A DNA stretch of 64,000 nt from Paeniglutamicibacter sp. Y32M11. GTDB lineage: Bacteria > Actinomycetota > Actinomycetes > Actinomycetales > Micrococcaceae. The stretch covers positions 3,968,001-4,032,000 of the forward strand of contig NZ_CP079107.1 in NCBI RefSeq assembly GCF_019285735.1. Reading direction: 5' to 3'. The position numbers and the translations under genes were made by a program. The notes under the pieces are model-generated. The model was not told where the DNA came from and made no database searches. It saw nothing but the letters and a program-made list of their open reading frames with translations. Within the stretch, counting starts at the first letter, position 1. Each line of letters opens with the position of its first letter. Below are positions 44,816 through 53,515 of this stretch, in pieces.

Positions 44816-46005
44816 ACACCGACACCATGAACCTTGATTTAACCGAGGAACAAATTGCCTTTGCCGCGCAGGCTCGTGCCTGGCTCACCGAGCATGTTCC
44901 GGTAACACCACTGCCCTCCATGGATACCGCCGCGGGCTTTGCCGCCCACCGCGAATGGGAGGCCGAACTTGCCCGCGCCGGCTGGTCAGTGGTTTCGTGG
45001 CCCGAGGAATTCGGTGGCCGCGGAGCCGGACTCATCGAATGGGTGCTCTTCGAGGAAGAGTACTACCGTGCGGGGGCGCCAACACGCGTCGCACAAAACG
45101 GCATTTCCCTCCTCGCGCCCATCCTCTTTGGGCATGGTACCGACGCACAGCGCGAACGTTTCCTGCGCCCCATGACCGATGGTTCACTCATCTGGGCTCA
45201 GTCCTGGTCCGAACCCGGTTCCGGCAGCGACCTGGCGTCCATCCGAAGCACCGCACGACGCGATGCGGAACGTGGCGGTTGGATTCTCAACGGCCAAAAA
45301 ACCTGGAGTTCGCGTGCCCCTTGGGCAGATCGCGGATTCGGGCTCTTCCGTTCGGACCCCGAGGCACAGCGTCACCGCGGCCTCACCTACTTCCTCTTCC
45401 CCCTCGATGCCGATGGCATCACCATCCGTCCTATCGCGCAGCTTGATGGCACCACGGGATTCGCCGAAATCTTCTTTGACGACGTCTTTGTTGCCGATGA
45501 AGACGTGCTGGGCGACCCGGGTGATGGGTGGCGGGTAGCCATGAGCACTGCCGGTAATGAGCGCGGGCTTTCACTACGTTCCCCGGGGCGCTTCTGCGCC
45601 GCCACCGACCGTTTAATTGAACTCTGGCACACCCATCAGGACCAGGAACCATATGCGCAGGATGCGGTGGTGGACGCGTGGATCAAATCCGAGGCCTACC
45701 GCCTATACACCTGGGGTACCGTCAGCACCCTGCAAGACGGCGGCGATGTGGGAGCCGAGGGCAGCGTGAACAAGGTGTTCTGGTCTGAGCTGGACATTGC
45801 CCTGCACGGTACCGCACTGTCCCTGTTGGGTCCCAAGGCAGAACTCCGTGGTCCCGAGGCCGTGTCCGGCGGTCGCTGGATCGAGGACTACATCTTCTCC
45901 CTTGGCGGTCCCATCTATGCGGGAACCAACGAAATTCAACGCAACATCATCGCAGAACGTCTACTTGGCCTGCCCCGTGGCGGCGACGGAAGGAAAACGT
46001 CATGA
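44812..46005 (+). CDS. fadE31: Acyl-CoA dehydrogenase FadE31-like
   Basis: A 397-residue acyl-CoA dehydrogenase. WAQSWSEPGSGSDLASIRSTA and WILNGQKTWSSRAPWADRGFGLFR bind FAD and substrate; IYAGTNEIQRNIIAERLLGLPRG is the C-terminal signature. In mycobacteria, FadE31, FadE32 and FadE33 are encoded together in the KstR2 regulon, and the gene order here is the same. Starts and stops of the three genes overlap, so subunits of a heteromeric enzyme are likely (inference). Confidence 0.88.
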   Translation: MNTDTMNLDLTEEQIAFAAQARAWLTEHVPVTPLPSMDTAAGFAAHREWEAELARAGWSVVSWPEEFGGRGAGLIEWVLFEEEYYRAGAPTRVAQNGISLLAPILFGHGTDAQRERFLRPMTDGSLIWAQSWSEPGSGSDLASIRSTARRDAERGGWILNGQKTWSSRAPWADRGFGLFRSDPEAQRHRGLTYFLFPLDADGITIRPIAQLDGTTGFAEIFFDDVFVADEDVLGDPGDGWRVAMSTAGNERGLSLRSPGRFCAATDRLIELWHTHQDQEPYAQDAVVDAWIKSEAYRLYTWGTVSTLQDGGDVGAEGSVNKVFWSELDIALHGTALSLLGPKAELRGPEAVSGGRWIEDYIFSLGGPIYAGTNEIQRNIIAERLLGLPRGGDGRKTS

Positions 46006-46988
46006 AATTCGTGATTAGCGACGAACAACGGGCCCTCGCGGAGGCCATTGATCAGGTCATCGAGGGCGCCGGCGGCACCGGAATTGCACGCACCTGGGCC
46101 GTCGGCGAGCTGGTTCCCGGTCAAGAACTCTGGTCACAGCTCGCCGAACTCGGCCTCTTCGGTTTATGCGTCGATGAGACCGAGGGCGGCATGGGAGGCA
46201 CCCCTGTGGATCTCGTGGTGGCCTTCGAACGGTTGGGTTACCACGCGGTTCCCGGACCCTACCTCGAATCCGCGGCGCTGCTCCCCGACTTGGTGGACCC
46301 CACCATTCGCGCGGGGCTTGTGGATGGCTCGGTCATCGCCACCGCCGCAGTTCCCGGACTACTCACCTATGCGCTCGATTCCGCAGTCAGCACCCACAGC
46401 TACATTGTGAACCCGGATTCCATCTGCCCTGCCAGGGCGGGCAACCCAATGGATTCCATCGATGAGACCCGCACGCTCAGCGAGTTGCATGCGGCAGATT
46501 CCGCAGTCACGCGTGATCCGCAACTGGTGGCTACCGCCATCGACAGGGCAACGCTCTGCTGTGCCGCGGTCTTGTTGGGCGCCGGCGAACGACTGCTCCA
46601 CGAAGCTATCGAGTACGCAAAGATCCGCCGGCAATTCGACCGCGCCATTGGTGAGTATCAGGCGCTCAAGCACCAGCTGGCCGACGTGCGGGTGGCACTG
46701 ACCTTTGCCCGTCCATTGATCAATGGCGCGGCGCTTGACCTGGGGAGCCTGACTGGCCCGCGCAGTGTCTCGGCCGCCAAGGTTGCCGCGGGCGACGCCG
46801 CACTGCTTGCCGCCCGCATAGCGCTGCAAGTTCATGGGGCCATTGGCTACACCCAGGAACACGATCTGAGTCTGTGGATTACCCGCGTGCATGCACTTTT
46901 GGGCGCCTGGGGCACCGCTCGCTATCATCGCAACCGCGTGGCGTCCTTCATCCTGTCTCCCGTTGCCCAACTAGTCCCGAGTGTGTGA
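46002..46988 (+). CDS. fadE32: Acyl-CoA dehydrogenase subunit FadE32-like
   Basis: A 328-residue short acyl-CoA dehydrogenase. The N-terminal helical domain (ISDEQRALAEAIDQVI, ELGLFGLCVDETEGGMGGTPVDLVVAFERLGYHAVPGP) and C-terminal domain (EYAKIRRQFDRAIGEYQALKHQLADV, ALQVHGAIGYTQEHDLSLWI) are present, but the middle beta domain is shortened. This is the pattern of the partner subunit in heteromeric actinobacterial steroid FadEs. It overlaps fadE31 by 4 bases. Confidence 0.85.
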   Translation: MKFVISDEQRALAEAIDQVIEGAGGTGIARTWAVGELVPGQELWSQLAELGLFGLCVDETEGGMGGTPVDLVVAFERLGYHAVPGPYLESAALLPDLVDPTIRAGLVDGSVIATAAVPGLLTYALDSAVSTHSYIVNPDSICPARAGNPMDSIDETRTLSELHAADSAVTRDPQLVATAIDRATLCCAAVLLGAGERLLHEAIEYAKIRRQFDRAIGEYQALKHQLADVRVALTFARPLINGAALDLGSLTGPRSVSAAKVAAGDAALLAARIALQVHGAIGYTQEHDLSLWITRVHALLGAWGTARYHRNRVASFILSPVAQLVPSV

Positions 46989-46995
46989 GGACGTC

Positions 46996-48108
46996 ATGGA
47001 TTTTTCACTAACCGACGAACAAAACGAACTGGTCAAGACGCTTCACGCGGTGCTGGGTCGCCACGCCGGTTCTGCGGCCGTCCGGCAGGGCGCCGCATCG
47101 GAGCTTGGCTATGACAAGGAACTCTGGCGTCTGCTTGCCGAGGAGATCGGAGTTGCCTCACTGGCCATTCCCGAAGAGTACGGCGGCGCGGGCTGCAGCT
47201 GGATCGAAACAGGTCTTTCCTTGGAGGTGCTGGGCTACCATCTGGCACCCAGTCCGCTATTGGCCTCCGGGGTTCTGGCAACAGCTACACTGCTGGAGTC
47301 GGGGGATGCCGATGCCAAGGAACGGCTGCTGCCAGGGATCGCCGAGGGCAGCAGCATCGCGACGCTGGCATGGGCCAACCGGCAGGGCCAGTGGGGCACC
47401 ACGAGCAGCGACATCGCCGCAACGCATCACGAGCAGTGGACGCTTAATGGAACCGCAACCCTGGTACTCGACGGGCAATACGCAGACACCGTCTTGGCTG
47501 TTGCTTCCACTCCGGCGGGCATCGGGATATTTGAGGTGCTCGATACCCAGAGCATTGATCGGGTCCACACCCCGGCCATGGACACCACACTGAGTTTTGC
47601 AACCCTGCATTTCGAAAATATCGCCGCCCGACCACTCCTGTTGGATGCAGCTGAGACGCTGGAAAGAATCCGGGACATTGCCTTGGTTGCGCGCGCTTGC
47701 CTGCAGGCTGGTACCGCGCGACGAGGTCTGGACATGACGGTCGAGTATTCGACTCAACGGGTCCAGTTCGGCCGACAGATTGGTTCCTTCCAGGCACTCA
47801 AGCACCGCATGGCAGACATGTTGGTGCAGGTCGAGACCTCGCGCACGGCGGCCTGGGCCGCTTCCTGGTCCGCCGGCACCGGGGCCGCGGACTTGCCCGA
47901 GCGAGCGGCATCTGCCGCAGCGTGGTGCTCCGATGCGCTTGACCACATCGCCTCCGAATGCGTGCAGTTGCATGGTGGCATTGCCATCACCTGGGAGCAT
48001 GATGCCCAACTGCTGTTCAAGCGGGCCCACGCAACGGCTCAGCTCTTTGGTCAGGCACGCTACCACCGGCAGCGTTTGGCGACCTTAGTGGGGATTCGCG
48101 CGGCCTAG
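46996..48108 (+). CDS. fadE33: Acyl-CoA dehydrogenase subunit FadE33-like
   Basis: A 370-residue acyl-CoA dehydrogenase. FSLTDEQNELVKTLHAVL, VASLAIPEEYGGAGCSWIETGLSLEVLGYHLAPSP, EYSTQRVQFGRQIGSFQALKHRMADM and CVQLHGGIAITWEHDAQLLFKRAHATAQLFG are clear. The ATG at 46996 follows GAGG; an in-frame GTG five codons earlier overlaps the fadE32 stop. It ends the operon; its beta domain lacks an obvious catalytic Glu in the usual site, consistent with a heteromeric partner. Confidence 0.85.
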   Translation: MDFSLTDEQNELVKTLHAVLGRHAGSAAVRQGAASELGYDKELWRLLAEEIGVASLAIPEEYGGAGCSWIETGLSLEVLGYHLAPSPLLASGVLATATLLESGDADAKERLLPGIAEGSSIATLAWANRQGQWGTTSSDIAATHHEQWTLNGTATLVLDGQYADTVLAVASTPAGIGIFEVLDTQSIDRVHTPAMDTTLSFATLHFENIAARPLLLDAAETLERIRDIALVARACLQAGTARRGLDMTVEYSTQRVQFGRQIGSFQALKHRMADMLVQVETSRTAAWAASWSAGTGAADLPERAASAAAWCSDALDHIASECVQLHGGIAITWEHDAQLLFKRAHATAQLFGQARYHRQRLATLVGIRAA

Positions 48109-48126
48109 TCGGCAGAAGTTCCGGTG

Positions 48127-48169
48127 TGCGGTGTTCGCCTAGGTCCGTGGGGTTTCCGCGGACACCGCA
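48127..48169. terminator. Terminator between fadE33 and SDR gene
   Basis: An outer stem, TGCGGTGT (48127-48134) with ACACCGCA (48162-48169), encloses GTCCGTGG (48143-48150) paired with CCGCGGAC (48155-48162) with one G-T. It separates two convergent genes. Confidence 0.55.
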
Positions 48170-48183
48170 GCTGCCGGCTCCGG

Positions 48184-48927
48184 CTAGGCTGTCGAGCCAC
48201 CATCGACCACGAAGTCCTGGCCAGTGCAGTAACTGCTGGCATCGCTGGCCAAGAACGCGACCATCGTCGAGATTTCTCGCGGCTGCCCCACCCGTGGAAT
48301 CGGGTTTTGGGTGATCATGCCAACTCCCGCGCGGGTACCTGGATCGCTCATGACGGTGTCAACGGCGCCTGGACAGATGGTGTTGACCCGAATTCCATAC
48401 CCTGCATATTCGCGCGCCATCGATTTGCCAACCCCGCGCAACCCCCACTTCGACGCCACATAGGGAGCCCTGCCCGAGTAACCAACTAGTGCAGCGGTTG
48501 AGGCGATGTTGATGATCGATCCGCCATGTTCGCGCATGGCCGGCAGCACCGTCTGCATGCCAAGAATCGGACCTACCAGATTGATATCCAGGGTTTTGCG
48601 TAGTTGTGCTTCGCTGGTTTCGGCAAGCTCGCCCACCGGAGCGATACCCGCATTGTTAACCAATACATCGATGCCGCCAAAGTTTTCCATGGCAGCGTCA
48701 ACGATCTTGATCCAGTCGACAAGCGAGCTGACATCATGGCCTAGCGCGATGCCGTTGCCTCCTAGCGTCCGGTTAAGCACTTCCAGATTGGCCGTTTCAA
48801 GGTCGGTGAGCACTAGCTTGGCACCGAGTTCGTGGAGCATTCGAGCATGCGAAACTCCCTGCCCGCCAGCGGCACCGGTGATCACGATGACCTTGTCTTT
48901 CAGGTCGATGATCGGGTCAGTTTCCAT
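48184..48927 (-). CDS. Short-chain dehydrogenase (3-alpha/20-beta-HSD-like)
   Basis: A 247-residue classical [35 protein letters not shown] has the NAD-specific Asp after the second strand. [66 protein letters not shown] and [10 protein letters not shown] follow. This resembles 3-alpha,20-beta-hydroxysteroid dehydrogenases. GGAGG precedes the ATG at 48927. It is divergent from the second ipdAB pair, with a palindromic operator between them. Confidence 0.88.
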   Translation of the reverse strand: METDPIIDLKDKVIVITGAAGGQGVSHARMLHELGAKLVLTDLETANLEVLNRTLGGNGIALGHDVSSLVDWIKIVDAAMENFGGIDVLVNNAGIAPVGELAETSEAQLRKTLDINLVGPILGMQTVLPAMREHGGSIINIASTAALVGYSGRAPYVASKWGLRGVGKSMAREYAGYGIRVNTICPGAVDTVMSDPGTRAGVGMITQNPIPRVGQPREISTMVAFLASDASSYCTGQDFVVDGGSTA

Positions 48928-49053
48928 GTGATTTCCTCCAGAGATTTTTTCGTGAATACGGGCGGAAAGTTGGCACCAGCAACTGCGCTGTAGGGCCAAT
49001 CCTGATAGTTGGTACGGGCCTGCCGAACTTCTCCGATCATGCTAGCCTTACAG

Positions 49054-49069
49054 CCAAGCGAGCGCTAGG
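49054..49069. promoter_or_regulatory. Steroid-operon palindrome in SDR/ipdA2 divergon
   Basis: CCAAGCGAGCGCTAGG fits CCWARCRNNYGYTWGG and resembles the site at 36411 closely (13 of 16 bases). It lies 32 bases before the second ipdA ATG. Confidence 0.55.
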
Positions 49070-49101
49070 TTTATTATTTTCGGAGAGACGAGGGAAATCA
49101 C

Positions 49102-49974
49102 ATGCCAGACAAACGAATGGAACTCAGTGACGCGGTCGCGTCAATTGAGTCTGGAATGACCATCGGCATCGGTGGCTGGGGTTCGCGGCGCAAGCCCATG
49201 GCGATTGTTCGTGAACTGCTACGTAGTGATGTCAAGGACCTCACCGTGGTTTCGCTCGGCGGCCCGGATGTCGGGCTATTGGTGGCCGCGGGCAAGGTGC
49301 GCAAGTTGATCTATGGTTTCGTCACCCTAGATAGCATCCCGCTGGATCCACTGTTCACCGCGGCCCGCGAACGCGGCGAGCTTGAACTGCAGGAATACGA
49401 CGAGGGCATGTTTGTTACCGGGCTACGTGCGGCAGCAAACCGACTTTCCTTCCTGCCCACCCTGGCAGGCATCGGATCGGATGTGCTTGCCGCGAATCCG
49501 CACCTCAAGACCATCAAATCCCCATACTCGGACGACGAATACGTGGCCGTCCCGGCCATCACCATGGATGTTGCCTTAATCCACGCCAATCGCTCCGACA
49601 CGGCCGGGAACATCCAGTTCCTGGGCCCGGATCCGTACTTTGATGACTTGTACGCAATGGCCGCGACCCGGACCTTTGTCAGCACCGAAAAGATCGTTCC
49701 CACCGAGAACCTGCTCGACGAGGGCTCTTTCCACACCCTGATGCTCAGCCGCATGTACGTCACCGGGGTTATTGAAACCCCCAAGGGTGCACATTTCACT
49801 ACCTGCGAGCCCGATTACGGTCGTGACGAGCTCTTCCAGAAGCACTACGTGGCCTCGGCCAAGGATCCGGCCGCTTGGGATGCCTTTACGGCGGAATTCC
49901 TCTCCGGCGACGAGGATGCCTTCCATGCGGCAGTTGAGCGTTTCCATGCAGAACAGGAGAAGTCCCTTGTCTAA
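49102..49974 (+). CDS. ipdA2: IpdA-like CoA-transferase alpha subunit, copy 2
   Basis: A 290-residue paralogue of the gene at 37217. It shares TIGIGGWGSRRKPMA, GGPDVG, YGFVTLDSIPLDP, GPDPYFDDLYAMAA and GAHFTTCEPDYGRDELFQKHY. Its QEYDEGMF segment (Glu101) and acidic C-terminal tail look closer to the mycobacterial IpdA that I recall than copy 1 does. With its neighbour it probably hydrolyses a ring-C intermediate, perhaps of a differently substituted steroid. The symbol with suffix 2 is mine, to distinguish the pair. Confidence 0.9.
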   Translation: MPDKRMELSDAVASIESGMTIGIGGWGSRRKPMAIVRELLRSDVKDLTVVSLGGPDVGLLVAAGKVRKLIYGFVTLDSIPLDPLFTAARERGELELQEYDEGMFVTGLRAAANRLSFLPTLAGIGSDVLAANPHLKTIKSPYSDDEYVAVPAITMDVALIHANRSDTAGNIQFLGPDPYFDDLYAMAATRTFVSTEKIVPTENLLDEGSFHTLMLSRMYVTGVIETPKGAHFTTCEPDYGRDELFQKHYVASAKDPAAWDAFTAEFLSGDEDAFHAAVERFHAEQEKSLV

Positions 49975-50734
49975 CGACGTCACCATTGCCGAGATCTGCG
50001 TTGCCGCTTGCTCGGATATCTACCGCGACTCCGGCGAACTATTGGCCCATGCGGTGGGCATCATCCCAACCATTGGCGCACGTCTGGCCAAACTCACCCA
50101 CTCACCGGACATTATTCTCAGCGACGGCGAGGCGTTCATGATGAGTGAGCCGCCGGAATTGGGTAAGTCCGCGGCCCACGGTGGAACCATCGAGGGCTGG
50201 GCACCGTTTAGTCGCATCTTCGACATCGTGGCCACTGGCCGCCGGCAAAGCATCATGGGTGCCAGCCAGATTGACCAGTACGGAAACCAGAACATCTCGC
50301 TCATTGGCGATTGGAAGAAGCCCAAGCGCCAGCTCATCGGCGTACGCGGCGCGCCCGGCAACACCGCCAACCACCGTGTTGACTACTGGATTGCCCGCCA
50401 CAGCTCGCGTCTGTTCGTTGAGTCGGTGGACATGGTTTCGGGCGTGGGGAACGACCGGGCGAAGGCCGCCGGGTTGAAGCACCACCACCTGGGCGTGATC
50501 ATCACCAACCTCGCCGTGCTCGACTACGACGAGAACGGTCGGGTCAAGGTTCTTTCGGTGCACCCGGGAGTGGACCCACAGGAAGTCACGGACAATACCG
50601 GGTTCCCGCTGGATGCCTCCAACGCACCGGAAACCCGCCTGCCCACCGACGCGGAGCTGCTTCTGATCCGCGAAGTTATCGACCCCCGCGCAGTTCGCAA
50701 TCGAGAGGTTCCGGTGCCGCAGCCGGTCGGTTAA
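49967..50734 (+). CDS. ipdB2: IpdB-like CoA-transferase beta subunit, copy 2
   Basis: A 255-residue paralogue of the gene at 38055, with exactly the same length. ACSDIYRDSGELLAHAVGIIPTIGARLAKLTHSPDIILSDGEA, IMGASQIDQYGNQNISLIG, FVESVDMVSGVGNDRAKA and VKVLSVHPGVDPQEVTDNTGFPL align throughout. TTG at 49967 is chosen because AGGAG lies 7 bases upstream and this reproduces the 8-bp overlap of the first pair; an ATG 6 codons earlier is possible. Confidence 0.9.
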   Translation: MSNDVTIAEICVAACSDIYRDSGELLAHAVGIIPTIGARLAKLTHSPDIILSDGEAFMMSEPPELGKSAAHGGTIEGWAPFSRIFDIVATGRRQSIMGASQIDQYGNQNISLIGDWKKPKRQLIGVRGAPGNTANHRVDYWIARHSSRLFVESVDMVSGVGNDRAKAAGLKHHHLGVIITNLAVLDYDENGRVKVLSVHPGVDPQEVTDNTGFPLDASNAPETRLPTDAELLLIREVIDPRAVRNREVPVPQPVG

Positions 50735-50747
50735 CACACCAAGCCGC

Positions 50748-50793
50748 GGAGCCGGGTCGAGAAACTGCCAAGGTAGTTTCTCGACCCGGCTCC
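50748..50793 (+). terminator. Terminator after second ipdAB
   Basis: Arms 50748-50766 and 50775-50793 are perfectly complementary over 19 bp around an 8-base loop. The hairpin begins 13 bases after the ipdB2 stop. Confidence 0.65.
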
Positions 50794-51083
50794 GCCACGT
50801 GTGCGACCACGATGAGGCAGCAACACTACTGTCCGGCGGGCTCCGGACTCTCCACCGTTGCGCCCCCGGCCATCGGAACGTTGCTGAGGTCAAGCCGTAC
50901 CGCGATAAGCCCGCAGAAGCTGGAATGCCGCGACCCTGCATATGCCGCAGGCCACCTACTTCGGCGCTCCTGCCCACTCCTGCGACGCGCTGGCCACCGT
51001 CTGCTCAATAGATGATCGAGCAGCGGGGGTGCCGCGCATCGGATAAGCAACGATGCGTGGAACCCGATTCACGTCCAAAGACG
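50794..51083. other. Intergenic stretch without recognisable gene
   Basis: Together with its flanking hairpins, this makes a gap of 414 bases between convergent ipdB2 and the thiolase gene. Short frames on both strands overlap one another and none has a plausible ribosome site and family resemblance. Confidence 0.5.
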
Positions 51084-51119
51084 ACGCGCACCGCAGGAAC
51101 AGATTCCTGCGGTGCGCGT
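51084..51119. terminator. Strong hairpin after thiolase gene
   Basis: ACGCGCACCGCAGGAA (51084-51099) pairs perfectly with TTCCTGCGGTGCGCGT (51104-51119) around a CAGA tetraloop. It lies 29 bases past the thiolase stop and can serve both strands. Confidence 0.65.
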
Positions 51120-51148
51120 TTCGTCTGTCGCTCGTTGTTGCCAGATGC

Positions 51149-52369
51149 CTAGTTCAAGCGCTCCAGCACCAGAGCCATGCCCTGGCCGCCCGCCACGCAC
51201 ATGGTCTCCACGGCAAACTGCTCGTCGCGTTCTTGCAGGGCGTGGATCGCGGTGGTGGTCATGCGGGCGCCGGTCATGCCGAACGGATGACCCAGGGCAA
51301 TCGCGCCGCCATTGACGTTGACCTTGTCCGGGTCGATGCCGATGTCATCAATCGAGGGCAGCACCTGGGCGGCGAAGGCCTCGTTGAGTTCCATGATGTC
51401 CATGTCCTTGATCGACATCTTGGCGTTGGCCAGGGCACGCTTGACCGCCCCCACAGGGCCCAGTCCCATGAGCTCAGGGGTCATGGCGGCCACGCCGGTG
51501 GAAACGATGCGGGCCAGTGGTTTGAGACCTAATTCGTTGGCTTTGGTGTCACTCATGATCACCAGTGCCGCCGCACCATCGTTCAACGGGCAGCAGTTCG
51601 CCGCTGTCACGGTTCCATGCTCGCGGAACACCGGCTGCATTCCCGCTAGCTTCTCCAACTGCACTCCGGCACGCGGCCCGTCATCTGTTGAAACAACTGT
51701 TCCATCGGCAAGTGTTACCGGGGTAATGTCCTTGGCCCAGAACCCGCGGGCCGCTGCTTCTTCTGCCTTGTGGTGGCTGCGCACCGCCCACTCGTCCTGT
51801 GCCGCGCGTGAAACGTCGCGCAGCTGTGCAACGTTCTCGGCGGTATCCCCCATCGCGATATAGATATCCGACAACTCTCCCTTGAGCCGAGGATCGCTCC
51901 AGCGGGAGCTGGCATTCTCGTTCAGCGCCTTGGTGCGGTCCATGGCCGCGAAGAACGCAGGGTTCTTGGTATCGGGCATGCCGTCGGACTTGCCCTGGCC
52001 GAAGCGCGAGACGGTTTCAACACCGGCGGAAATGAATACATCGCCTTCCCCTGCCCTGATCGCATGGAACGCCATGCGGGTGGTCTGCAGGGAAGAGGAG
52101 CAATAGCGATGCACCGTGGTTCCCGGCACCGAATCGAGCCCGAGCTGCATTGCGACCATGCGAGCAATGTTATAGCCCTGCTCACCGGCGGGCTGAGCAC
52201 AGCCCATCATCAAGTCATCGATGGTGTTGGCATCGAGTTCGGGTACCGCGGCAAGTGCGGCCCGCACCATCTGTGCCGCAAGATCATCACCGCGCATTTC
52301 ACGCAGGGAGCCCTTAAATGCCCGTCCGATCGGCGAACGTGCCGCGGAAACGATGACTGCCTCGGTCAT
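51149..52369 (-). CDS. Thiolase (acetyl-CoA acyltransferase)
   Basis: A 406-residue thiolase. Cys90 in HRYCSSSLQTTRMAFHAIRAGEGDVFISAGVE is the nucleophile; NGGAIALGHPFGMTGARM has the His, and MCVAGGQGMALVLERLN the second Cys. The active-site loop CSSSLQ differs from the CGSSQQ of FadA6, suggesting a separate substrate, perhaps the side chain (FadA5-like) or another ring fragment. It overlaps the upstream SDR by 4 bases. It is the second gene of a two-gene leftward operon. Confidence 0.9.
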   Translation of the reverse strand: MTEAVIVSAARSPIGRAFKGSLREMRGDDLAAQMVRAALAAVPELDANTIDDLMMGCAQPAGEQGYNIARMVAMQLGLDSVPGTTVHRYCSSSLQTTRMAFHAIRAGEGDVFISAGVETVSRFGQGKSDGMPDTKNPAFFAAMDRTKALNENASSRWSDPRLKGELSDIYIAMGDTAENVAQLRDVSRAAQDEWAVRSHHKAEEAAARGFWAKDITPVTLADGTVVSTDDGPRAGVQLEKLAGMQPVFREHGTVTAANCCPLNDGAAALVIMSDTKANELGLKPLARIVSTGVAAMTPELMGLGPVGAVKRALANAKMSIKDMDIMELNEAFAAQVLPSIDDIGIDPDKVNVNGGAIALGHPFGMTGARMTTTAIHALQERDEQFAVETMCVAGGQGMALVLERLN

Positions 52370-53184
52370 GAGTGTGCTCCTTCTACTTCAAGTTCCAGTG
52401 GTTTCAGTTCATCGGCGTTGGGTGTGTGCGCCAGGAATGCCGGCCACTCCCCGCCGCCGTCCACATCCAGCACCGCGCCGGTGATGTGGGATGCCAGATC
52501 AGAGGCGAGCATGACGCAGGCAGCGCCGATCTCACCCGGGGTAGCAAGCTGTCCGCGCGGGATGGTTGCCGCTACTCGGCCAAAGCTTTCCTCGTCACCG
52601 TAGTGTTCAAGCGCGCCATCGGTGGCGACCAATCCGCAGCTGACGGCGTTAACGCGGATGTGCGGTGCCCACTCAACGGCGAGGCTTCCGGTCAGGCTTT
52701 CCAAGGCGGCCTTGGCCGCGCCGTACACCGCGGTGCCCGGGCTGGGGCGACGGGCACTGATGGAGGTGATATTCACGATGGAGCCCTTCTCAGGCTGGCG
52801 CATCATCACCGGCAGCACTGCGCTGGCCACGTGTGCGGCCGAAAGGAAATTCAGCTCCGTGATTGCCTGCAGGTATCGGGCCGAGCCCTTCTCGAAGCGG
52901 CCGAAGGGTGAACCCCCAGCGTTGTTCACTGCGACGTCGATGCGGCCACGACGGCTTTGGACCTCAGCTACCCATTCCTGAACCTGTTCGGCATTGCGCA
53001 CATCCAGCTGGGTGAAGTGCACCGATGGATGCTGGCGGATTCCTCCGGCCCCGGGGACGCTGCGTCCACAGATCTCCACGACGGCTCCCGCATCAAGGAA
53101 AGCCTGAGTGATTCCGGCACCCACGCCGCGGGCACCGCCCGTGACGAGCACTACCCGATCCTTAAGGTCAATAACGATTGACAT
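52366..53184 (-). CDS. Short-chain dehydrogenase
   Basis: A 272-residue SDR with VVLVTGGARGVGAGITQAFLDAGAVVEICGR, NNAGGSPFGRFEKGSARYLQAI, NITSISARRPSPGTAVYGAAKAALESLTGSLAVEWAPHIRVNAVSCGLVATDG and GAVLDVDGGGEWPAFL. The last feature, and a C-terminal extension of about 20 residues, resemble mycobacterial SDRs of the KstR2 regulon (Rv3549c/Rv3548c group). It heads the operon with the thiolase; operators of the steroid type lie upstream. Confidence 0.88.
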   Translation of the reverse strand: MSIVIDLKDRVVLVTGGARGVGAGITQAFLDAGAVVEICGRSVPGAGGIRQHPSVHFTQLDVRNAEQVQEWVAEVQSRRGRIDVAVNNAGGSPFGRFEKGSARYLQAITELNFLSAAHVASAVLPVMMRQPEKGSIVNITSISARRPSPGTAVYGAAKAALESLTGSLAVEWAPHIRVNAVSCGLVATDGALEHYGDEESFGRVAATIPRGQLATPGEIGAACVMLASDLASHITGAVLDVDGGGEWPAFLAHTPNADELKPLELEVEGAHS

Positions 53185-53388
53185 CGTTTCCCTGCCCTTC
53201 TTACTCGACGGTGGGCTTGGCGGAAATCACCAACCCAACGTGTGCTGATAGTTGACTGCGTGTGAAGGCTGGTCGTCGCGCTGAACCACTCTTGCTGCGG
53301 TTCCGATCGCGGTGCCGGCCGGTTCCCGCCTAGTTCATGGGCGGGCCGGATCTGAACGTGACCTTTTCTCCTCACAATCAATCGTCTA

Positions 53389-53404
53389 CCTAACGCTTGC
53401 TACA
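53389..53404. promoter_or_regulatory. Steroid-operon motif, reverse orientation
   Basis: The complement reads TGTAGCAAGCGTTAGG and matches the site at 36411 at 11 of 16 positions. Together with the site at 53432 it lies in the SDR/thioesterase divergon. Confidence 0.45.
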
Positions 53405-53431
53405 TTGAGCATAAAGGCTTAATCTCTCAAT

Positions 53432-53447
53432 ACCAAGCATGCGTTTG
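53432..53447. promoter_or_regulatory. Steroid-operon motif near thioesterase
   Basis: ACCAAGCATGCGTTTG is followed by TTTGGTA, giving an imperfect ACCAA...TTGGT palindrome like that at 43880. It lies 69 bases before the thioesterase ATG. Confidence 0.45.
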
Positions 53448-53515
53448 TTTGGTACGCAATATTTTTCAGACAGAGCACGTCCCACAGTAGGGACTTCAAG
53501 GGGATCCACAGGCAA

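Larger units (their letters stand above)
53185..53515. other. Divergent promoter region between SDR and thioesterase
   Basis: The 331-base region has no recognisable gene. Its A+T-rich right part (53371-53480) contains two sites of the steroid-operon motif, annotated separately. Confidence 0.5.
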
